From IMG/VR virus record IMGVR_UViG_3300005613_000020, positions 32,885 to 96,884 of that record: a stretch of DNA of 64,000 bases; one strand, given 5' to 3'. The notes below the pieces were generated by a model. That model did no database searches and was not told the DNA's origin. It saw only the letters and a list, made by a program, of their open reading frames with translations. Position 1 is the first letter of the stretch. Every line of letters begins with the position of its first letter. Made by a program: the position numbers and the translations under genes. Source of the DNA: a virus. This document shows positions 41,200 to 47,665 of this stretch, piece by piece.

Positions 41200-41792
41200 T
41201 TCTGTACCCCTTTTATCCTCTTTAGATAAAACGATATGTCTTCTGTTAGATGGACTATCTCTTGCTTAGTTGCTTCAAGTAAGAACGGTCTTGCTCTCAA
41301 CTTAGGCCACTTGCTTATTACTCTGTATATTCCCTTTCTTGCATCAATTGGAACTAATCTTCTATCTTTATATTGCCTCTTATGCGCCCTTACCGTGATA
41401 TACTTTGTAGTCCTTTTCCTCCCGACAAACTTATATGGATTAAGTTGTTCCCCCTTATGCGTTCCTAGTGAAGATCCCCCAAGTCTTTCTGTGGAACTAA
41501 TCTCATTCGCAACTCCGGTTACTTTTCTTTTGTGTTGGCTTATATATACTGTCTGAGTCCCATCTATCGCCTTTTCTTCAGAACCATTGTGTACTCTAGA
41601 CGAATAATTTGCTCTATAAGATATCCTAGTTCCTTTGCTTAGATCCTCTTTTACACCCGTGTTCTTAAGATATCCGGTTCTAACCGGACACTTGATTTGA
41701 CTAGTCGCGAATATTCGATCCCCGTTTCTCTGTATCCCTTTCACAATCGCATTTAGGATATTCTTTTTCAATTCCTTCTGTGTTTTCGCCAT
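41196..41792 (-). CDS. HK97 gp10-like neck/tail completion protein
   Basis: A 198-residue basic protein. The motif CPVRTGYLKNTGVKEDLSKG, then RISYRANYSSRVHNG, and the C-terminal RARPFLLEATKQEIVHL are typical of HK97-gp10 (tail-component) proteins, where VxTGxLRxS and RPFLxxA are diagnostic. These proteins join neck and tail. It is unusual for the gene to be over 30 kb away from the other tail genes. Confidence 0.75.
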   Translation of the reverse strand: MAKTQKELKKNILNAIVKGIQRNGDRIFATSQIKCPVRTGYLKNTGVKEDLSKGTRISYRANYSSRVHNGSEEKAIDGTQTVYISQHKRKVTGVANEISSTERLGGSSLGTHKGEQLNPYKFVGRKRTTKYITVRAHKRQYKDRRLVPIDARKGIYRVISKWPKLRARPFLLEATKQEIVHLTEDISFYLKRIKGVQK

Positions 41793-42093
41793 CTCGTAAC
41801 CACCCTACTACCTGATCAAATACCCCTGCTCGTTTGATAAATGCTAGCGTTAATTCACTGCATACCCGGCAATCAGTTTCCGATATCTGTTCGTCAGAAA
41901 ATAAATAACTTCCCTTGTGAAATGCTTCATGAAGCACGTTTACAATTAAGTCATCGTTAGTTCCTTTACCATCTACATAAATCTTATTCATGGTAGGCGG
42001 AGCTTGCCCTTGCAAACCATGCCTTTCCATAATATCGTAGTCAAGAATTATCTCTACTTCTCTACCACCAAACGGAAAATATTTCCTTGGCAT
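41701..42093 (-). CDS. HExxH-type metallopeptidase-like protein
   Basis: A 130-residue protein. VNVLHEAFHKGSYLFSDEQI contains an HEAFH zinc-binding motif, with a possible third ligand in SETDCR downstream. The start of the protein (EVEIILDYDIMERHGLQGQ) resembles small phage and ImmA-like metallopeptidases. It overlaps the gp10-like gene by 92 bases, and its last 30 residues (KCDCERDTEKRG) lie in that overlap. Confidence 0.6.
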   Translation of the reverse strand: MPRKYFPFGGREVEIILDYDIMERHGLQGQAPPTMNKIYVDGKGTNDDLIVNVLHEAFHKGSYLFSDEQISETDCRVCSELTLAFIKRAGVFDQVVGWLRDGENTEGIEKEYPKCDCERDTEKRGSNIRD

Positions 42094-42114
42094 AATTGTA
42101 CTCCTATTCTGATC

Positions 42115-43182
42115 TTATGTCCAACCGTTACGTTGGGATATGACCTCTGGATTATACTTCTGTGCTGGAAGTACATACTCCCTACTATTTTCTATATCTG
42201 ACTTTCCACCCGACTGAATCACAACTCCATATCCTGCTACCTGTGGCCTACCATATGCCTTCTCAACAGGATACGATAGAGGCTTACATAGACAACCTGT
42301 TTCCATTATCTTACATGTTCCAGCTCTTTCATAACTCACGTTAACTTGATGGGTATGCCCCTGAGCAATTATATTAAAGTCATTCAGTCCTAAAGCATAC
42401 TTCCAATCAGTGAAAAATGCAAACGCCTTTGTAACACTTCCTGATCTAGTAAGATATGCATTAGAGACTCTTTCACAATGACAAAATATTGCATCATTAA
42501 TCTGTACAAACCATTGATCAACAGGGATAATATTAGGGAAAGGTCTACTCAAAACTCTATTGATGTCTGAATTTACTAGGAATCTAAGTGACTCATGTAT
42601 GTCCGATGCTTTCTTACTTACCCTATTACTGTGATTTGTATTCAACAGAATTATTACGGAATTAGGAAATTTCTCCGATAAATATTCATACAATCTAACA
42701 GTCCTGTCAAGCTCTATCTCAAACGGGATATTCTCAGACTTAGTAAATCTAGATAAAGCATAGCAATCCATAACTTCGTCCATTACTATTACATCAGCTG
42801 TAAGGTTCCTATTAACTGCGGTTTGAATGAAATCCTGGTTCTCGAACGGTATATGAAAATCCCCAACCTTAAGTATCTTTATTGGATCATCAGTCTCGTA
42901 TTTGACTCCCTCTAGATCAATTACTTTTGGCTCTGCAATCTTTCGATCCTCAAAATACTCTATGTATTTAGTGTAGTATGGCAAGTATAGAGGAATAGGT
43001 TTTTCAGATTCTAATGACTCTAAGTTTACCCCTCCTCCCATAAGCTTTCCATGCACTTGATTTCTTGAGACTACTACTCCTCTCTCCTCCGACAAAATAC
43101 CAGCTATTTCAGCTTCGGTATGCTTTTCAGGGGCCGTTTTTAGCTCAATCAGTCGTCTTGTCAAGGCATCATCCCATATCAT
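42115..43182 (-). CDS. Calcineurin-like phosphoesterase with N-terminal HTH
   Basis: About 355 residues from MIWDDALTRRLIELK, ATG at 43182 with GGAGGAAA. Residues 1-50 form a GcrA/HTH-like domain (HTEAEIAGILSEERGVVVSR). The rest has metallophosphoesterase motifs: KVGDFHIPF, DVIVMDEVMDCY, ILLNTNHSNR in place of GNHE, FCHCER and IAQGHTHQ. Similar phosphoesterases next to packaging genes occur in several phages; the substrate is unknown but could be nucleic acid. Confidence 0.8.
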   Translation of the reverse strand: MIWDDALTRRLIELKTAPEKHTEAEIAGILSEERGVVVSRNQVHGKLMGGGVNLESLESEKPIPLYLPYYTKYIEYFEDRKIAEPKVIDLEGVKYETDDPIKILKVGDFHIPFENQDFIQTAVNRNLTADVIVMDEVMDCYALSRFTKSENIPFEIELDRTVRLYEYLSEKFPNSVIILLNTNHSNRVSKKASDIHESLRFLVNSDINRVLSRPFPNIIPVDQWFVQINDAIFCHCERVSNAYLTRSGSVTKAFAFFTDWKYALGLNDFNIIAQGHTHQVNVSYERAGTCKIMETGCLCKPLSYPVEKAYGRPQVAGYGVVIQSGGKSDIENSREYVLPAQKYNPEVISQRNGWT

Positions 43183-43196
43183 ATATTTCCTCCCTA

Positions 43197-43385
43197 TTAG
43201 TAAAAGTTGGCACAAGACCTGTACTCAACTTCGTCTACCATCCACTTATGTCCTACTTTTAATCCTTTACGACAGCCTTCAAATGCGCAAAACTGGCAAC
43301 ATTCAGGCCATGAGTAGTAGGTAATAGTCTCCTGTGGTATGTCTTCGATAGTCTTTTCTTTATCTCGGGACTTACTAGAAATCAC
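43197..43385 (-). CDS. Small cysteine-rich protein, 62 aa
   Basis: YSWPECCQFCAFEGCRKGLK plus a late Cys (YRSCANFY) gives five or six clustered cysteines, probably binding a metal. The start is a GTG at 43385, downstream of a TATAATATAAG promoter and an AGGAGAGGAG site. Function unknown. Confidence 0.6.
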   Translation of the reverse strand: MISSKSRDKEKTIEDIPQETITYYSWPECCQFCAFEGCRKGLKVGHKWMVDEVEYRSCANFY

Positions 43386-43412
43386 TTTTCTCTAATCTCC
43401 TCTCCTACTTAT

Positions 43413-43436
43413 ATTATAGTCAATCCTACAAAAAAA
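43413..43436 (-). promoter_or_regulatory. Promoter-like element, TTTTGTA-N8-TATAATATA class
   Basis: TTTTTTTGTA, eight bases, TATAATATAAG on the minus strand, with the -10 at 43413-43418. It has the same spacing as the elements at 1975 and 12295. It precedes the Cys-rich and phosphoesterase genes. Confidence 0.6.
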
Positions 43437-43454
43437 CGTAATTCATGGTTACGT
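43430..43454 (-). terminator. Intrinsic terminator after the minor head gene
   Basis: ACGTAA (reverse strand of 43449-43454) pairs with TTACGT around seven bases, followed by a run of seven T (43430-43436). The stop codon of the minor head gene is in the stem. The T-run is shared with the adjacent promoter. Confidence 0.65.
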
Positions 43455-44507
43455 AAAACCTAAGTCAGTTGTATGTATGAAAGAATTATCCCCTGCAAAT
43501 CTGTTTCCCTTCCACTCGTTATCAATTGGCCTTCTCGCCAAAGAGCATCTTTGATTGTAAAAGTCTAAATAAATCTTTCCTTCTATATTCTGCCCTTGTC
43601 GCTCCCACAAAAAGACAGCTTCATCGTATGTATAGGGTCCATTCAATACCCTCCACTTACTAATAGGCTTTGATCTATCGTCCATGGGATTTATCCATAG
43701 GTATTCATAGTAGTATTTGTCTGGGTCTTTACTCCATCCTAACAATCTTCCAATGCCAGAAACTCCAGCTACCTCTGTTCTTACTATCCTCTCCAACTTG
43801 TATCGTTCTGTCTCTACTAATTCTGACATTCTATTTCTAAGCTCTGGTACGCTGTATGCTCCTTCTGGGCCAAAAGATTCCGCTATTATGCCCCGGAATT
43901 GATCTACTAGCTCTGACCCAAACGTTGTTATACTAGCTCCAATTCTGTTAGGGTTTCTTGCTATCCACTCAAGGGCAAGTTTATCTGCTACCTTCATTGC
44001 TGTCTTAACTCCAGATGCGGCTGTACCAGCTATGAACCCTTGTTCATGTAGTTGTCGAAATACTCCATCCAACTTCTCTTGTTGCTTTTTTGTCCAGTCT
44101 CTTACCAGATCCTCCACTCCTGCGATGATTTGAGTCTGTGTCATACCAGGATTAAGATTGTCTAGATACTTGGTAACTACCTTTTCTAGACCTTTGTATA
44201 GATCGGATTCTATTTGTGATCCTAGTTGTTTTGACTTCTTGGGATGTTTTCCAGGAATCTTGAGACCCTTGATCTTGAATCCCTTTTGAATTTCTTCCTC
44301 AATCCATTTGTAGATCTCTTCAGAATAAGGATCAACGATTGGGTCTATCAGGCCATCTCGATTGTTTTTGTACTCGCGAGATTTCTTTATGCACTTCTTA
44401 GTAGACAACAACCAGTTTTTTAACTCACGTAATTTACCTAATCCTTTTCGTTTTCCGTGAGTAGGAGAGAATGTTGTACTAGTAGTCCCTAAATAGGACT
44501 TATTCAC
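43449..44507 (-). CDS. Minor head protein, Mu F/SPP1 gp7-like
   Basis: A 352-residue protein encoded immediately after the portal gene. It has the family signature RIVRTEVAGVSGIGRLLGWS (residues about 235-255) and a C-terminal WINPMDDRSKPISKWRVLNG, NQRCSLARRPIDNEW. The N-terminus is basic. In SPP1, gp7 binds the portal and aids DNA delivery. The start is a GTG at 44507 overlapping nothing but abutting the portal stop, with GAGGAAG as ribosome binding site. Confidence 0.82.
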   Translation of the reverse strand: MNKSYLGTTSTTFSPTHGKRKGLGKLRELKNWLLSTKKCIKKSREYKNNRDGLIDPIVDPYSEEIYKWIEEEIQKGFKIKGLKIPGKHPKKSKQLGSQIESDLYKGLEKVVTKYLDNLNPGMTQTQIIAGVEDLVRDWTKKQQEKLDGVFRQLHEQGFIAGTAASGVKTAMKVADKLALEWIARNPNRIGASITTFGSELVDQFRGIIAESFGPEGAYSVPELRNRMSELVETERYKLERIVRTEVAGVSGIGRLLGWSKDPDKYYYEYLWINPMDDRSKPISKWRVLNGPYTYDEAVFLWERQGQNIEGKIYLDFYNQRCSLARRPIDNEWKGNRFAGDNSFIHTTDLGFT

Positions 44508-47264
44508 TTAATCTTCCTCCCTTTGGTTCTTCTTGTCTGCGTTGAAGTCCCTAAAAGCATCCTCCTCTAGCGGTTGTTTTGATGTACTTGTTTCATGTGG
44601 CATATTAGCAGGATGAGGCGGATGTCCGTCATGTGAATGGTATGTTACTCCTTTCTCAGTATGTGAGTTTTCCTCCCCACTTCCCGGTGGTGCATATTCT
44701 AATCCTTGCTCTCCACCTTCTCCTTCATATTCCTCATACCCTCCTCCTAGTCCTCCCATCATTCCACCCATTTGAGACATCTGCTGTTGCTGTTTTTCTT
44801 CTTCTGTCATTTCAGATACCTTAAAATCAATATCTTCAATTCCAGAGCTTTCAACCAACTCAACCTTGAACCCCATTTGCTGTAGCTGCATTGCTGTCAT
44901 TGTCTTTTGTTGCATGAATTGGGCTCTAGCCTGTTCAGACTTCTCTTCAGGATTCTTAAGAAGTAACTTCCATTCATTAATACCAAAATGATCTAACAAC
45001 CAAGGAAATATCTTATCATTGAATCTCTTTTGGTCTGATTCCACAACACGACTAGTCACAACTAATTGCTGGGTATTGCTAACCACTAAATCACCAGTAG
45101 CAATAACAAATGTATGATCTGATGTTTCAATATCATATACCCAAACCTTGTCAGAATCATCTCTTACAACAATCTTCTTAATTTCGTTTCTTGGTATTAC
45201 TCTTCTACTTGGTCTAGTAAGGATATAAACTGGGTTTTGTTTTTCACTTTCTGGTATATCGTATGCTAGGGATGTCTCGTAACCAAGAGAATTGCATAAA
45301 TACCTTACTCCAGCTATAAGAACAGAATCAACACTCTTCACTTCCCAAGCGTTTTCTTTTCTGCCATCTCCTGCGTAATAACCGTCAATAAAAGCTCTCT
45401 TTACTTCGTCAGTACCATTCAATACCTCCATAGGTACCTTCTTAATATTATACGAAATCTTCTTCTTTCCACCACGCCCGTATTTCTGATCATATTCGCT
45501 CAAGCACATTCTGCGGAGTTCGTTTACAATAGATTTTCCATATATAGTAAGCCTAGAAATTCCCCTGTACTTCTTTATAGTAGTTTTCTTCAAAAATCTA
45601 TCTTCCACTGCTTTTTTCGCTCTCTCAAGGAGGGAAACGTCTATATTAGTCCAATTTGCTCCTGCCTTATTGGAATAAATGTCTCCTTCAGCACACCACA
45701 GCCCTAGCGACCATGCAAATTCCTCTGATATATCGCTGGAAGAATCAACTGTACTAAGCCTGTTTGTTTTGATCCTTGTACCAACTTCAAAATCCCTAGC
45801 GTCTAACCATAAACCGTCTTCGGTTTTCATAGCATGATTTCCTGTGATGTTTACAATACCGTCTCCAGATATAATTGATCTTATTTCGTTTATGTTTCTG
45901 TGCCTATACGCTCCGTTTATATCTGACCAACCGCCTTCAGTCCATACCTCAAGATTTTTTGGTGTTTTCCTATACCAAGTATCCGAATGCTCCTTATACA
46001 ATGATGCAATAGGTATAATGTCTAAATATTTGCCGTCTACTCTAACATAGATAGGAGTTTCTCCTGTAACAGACTGAGTTGCAATACCACCTGAAGTTTC
46101 TTGTGCTGACATCCAAATCGGAGATACACCCCACATAGCAGCAATTCTATCCCGAACATCATTCTTGATCGGAAGATAATCCGTCTCTAGTAGATTGTGA
46201 AATAGCTTAACGAAATCAACACGACCTCTTGATCCTTGTCTTGCTGAATAAGCAATCATAGGCATGTAATCAGGATCAACACGCATCTTTGCTTCTATGT
46301 TTGCTCTCTCCCTTCTAAGACCTTCGGGATCATCAGTAGCTACAAGAAGCATCCCAGCAGGCAACTTACGTTCAAAGAAATATCGGTAAATAGTCTTGTC
46401 CATACCCACTAGTGATAATATCTTGTCATACAATGTAATTAAAGGGGAAACTCCAAATGTCTCCATAACAGAAAACTTGCTTAGATGTAAAACCTCTTCC
46501 TCAAGAAGGTATATTGGATCGGTTCCCTGGTGATAGTATATCCACATAACAGGAACTAAATCCGCTTTACATTTCTTGCATTTGCCTTTTTTTGGTTCCT
46601 TCTCATCTCTATGAAAGTAACATGTAAATGTCTTATTCTTTGGAAGTCCCTTATCATCCAAATCTAAATCCATCATTGCAGGATGAAGAACACGAATTTC
46701 TTTTGGCTTGCTCATTACTTTGTTTCCTGCATTAATATATTCCTTTCTAACATAAAGGAACGCATCATCTGCCCAGTTTAAGCAATCCTCGTACGATCCG
46801 AATAATTCGTTTAGGGATTGTCCAAATATGTTCGCATCTTCCATAAAGGGGGTAAGCTTGTCTTTCTGCTTTTCATCGGGTTTTCTAAATTCTTTTTCTC
46901 CACATTTTTCGCATTCCTCAACCACTTTCTGGTATTCAGACCCACACTTCTCGCACTTAAGTTCAAATTTAGGAGACCAAATATACCCTCTCCTAAATAC
47001 CTCATTTCTAATAATCGAAATTGGGCTACGAACTTCAGCTACAGTTAGATATAAACTCCATAAGTCTAATAGAAGATGTCTTCTATATCCAACTCTTTGC
47101 TGAATCCACGCATTAGTGAATCTATCAGATCCTAACGCCTTCGGAGTATACTTACTACCTTCCTGCTTAGACATTTGATCAAAAAAATCTACAAACTGAT
47201 CTAGTTTGTGCATCTCTGAATATTTGTGTGTAACTCCAGGAACAAAGTCTGATAATTTAGCCAT
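44508..47264 (-). CDS. Portal protein with intein
   Basis: About 918 residues, 585 after removal of an intein at 398-730. The portal has a stem/wing region (LLLDLWSLYLTVAEVRSPIS), an extra zinc knuckle pair (CEKCGSEYQKVVEECEKC, and CKKCKADL), the portal core (EEEVLHLSKFSVMETFGVSP, DRIAAMWGVSPIWMSAQETS) and a Met/Gly/Glu-rich C-terminus ending in a His-rich segment. It forms the dodecameric DNA channel. The start ATG at 47264 has AAGGAG. The intein sits in the helix before TQQLVVTSRVVESDQKRF, the crown/tunnel region. Confidence 0.85.
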   Translation of the reverse strand: MAKLSDFVPGVTHKYSEMHKLDQFVDFFDQMSKQEGSKYTPKALGSDRFTNAWIQQRVGYRRHLLLDLWSLYLTVAEVRSPISIIRNEVFRRGYIWSPKFELKCEKCGSEYQKVVEECEKCGEKEFRKPDEKQKDKLTPFMEDANIFGQSLNELFGSYEDCLNWADDAFLYVRKEYINAGNKVMSKPKEIRVLHPAMMDLDLDDKGLPKNKTFTCYFHRDEKEPKKGKCKKCKADLVPVMWIYYHQGTDPIYLLEEEVLHLSKFSVMETFGVSPLITLYDKILSLVGMDKTIYRYFFERKLPAGMLLVATDDPEGLRRERANIEAKMRVDPDYMPMIAYSARQGSRGRVDFVKLFHNLLETDYLPIKNDVRDRIAAMWGVSPIWMSAQETSGGIATQSVTGETPIYVRVDGKYLDIIPIASLYKEHSDTWYRKTPKNLEVWTEGGWSDINGAYRHRNINEIRSIISGDGIVNITGNHAMKTEDGLWLDARDFEVGTRIKTNRLSTVDSSSDISEEFAWSLGLWCAEGDIYSNKAGANWTNIDVSLLERAKKAVEDRFLKKTTIKKYRGISRLTIYGKSIVNELRRMCLSEYDQKYGRGGKKKISYNIKKVPMEVLNGTDEVKRAFIDGYYAGDGRKENAWEVKSVDSVLIAGVRYLCNSLGYETSLAYDIPESEKQNPVYILTRPSRRVIPRNEIKKIVVRDDSDKVWVYDIETSDHTFVIATGDLVVSNTQQLVVTSRVVESDQKRFNDKIFPWLLDHFGINEWKLLLKNPEEKSEQARAQFMQQKTMTAMQLQQMGFKVELVESSGIEDIDFKVSEMTEEEKQQQQMSQMGGMMGGLGGGYEEYEGEGGEQGLEYAPPGSGEENSHTEKGVTYHSHDGHPPHPANMPHETSTSKQPLEEDAFRDFNADKKNQREED
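45075..46073 (-). mobile_element. LAGLIDADG intein in the portal protein, Ser1/+1 Thr type
   Basis: 333 residues, from SVTGETPIYVRVDGKYL to TGDLVVSN, followed by Thr. Block B is ITGNHAMK, dodecapeptides are LGLWCAEGDIY and FIDGYYAGDGRK, block F is VYDIETSDHTFVIATG. It differs from the canonical form in two ways: Ser instead of Cys1 and Ser-Asn instead of His-Asn at the end. Confidence 0.88.
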
Positions 47265-47278
47265 ATCCAACTCCTTAG

Positions 47279-47662
47279 CTATCGTCCTAGTTTTCTAACT
47301 TGCCGAGTTCCTACAATCTTCACCACGGCATCGATAGCGTATCTCTCTAGATCTTCTGTAGATTGTTCCTCATAGAGTTCCTCATCAACAACGTTTTCCA
47401 CGGAAGACTCTTTATTTGTTTCTATACTCTTCTTACCAATACCTAATCTATTCCTCTCATCTAGAAGAGCCATAACTGCTAACCCAGGTAATATAGTAAC
47501 CGCAGGGTGATCATCTGGAATCTCGTCGTCCAAATTTGAGATAGTTACTATAGCTTCATGTTGTAAGTCTAAAATTCTCCAAACATCTGTCAGTTCATTA
47601 TATAGGACTGCATATCTACCGTCCATTCCACCTAACTCTGGAATCATACTAAATCTTGACAT
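47279..47662 (-). CDS. Hypothetical protein between terminase and portal
   Basis: A 127-residue protein. The first 75 residues (GRYAVLYNELTDVWRILDLQ, PAVTILPGLAVMALLDERN) look alpha/beta; the rest is acidic, ending in a short basic helix (RYAIDAVVKIVGTRQVRK). The start has GGAGGAATAG. It could be a packaging accessory; not recognised. Confidence 0.6.
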   Translation of the reverse strand: MSRFSMIPELGGMDGRYAVLYNELTDVWRILDLQHEAIVTISNLDDEIPDDHPAVTILPGLAVMALLDERNRLGIGKKSIETNKESSVENVVDEELYEEQSTEDLERYAIDAVVKIVGTRQVRKLGR

Positions 47663-47665
47663 TTT

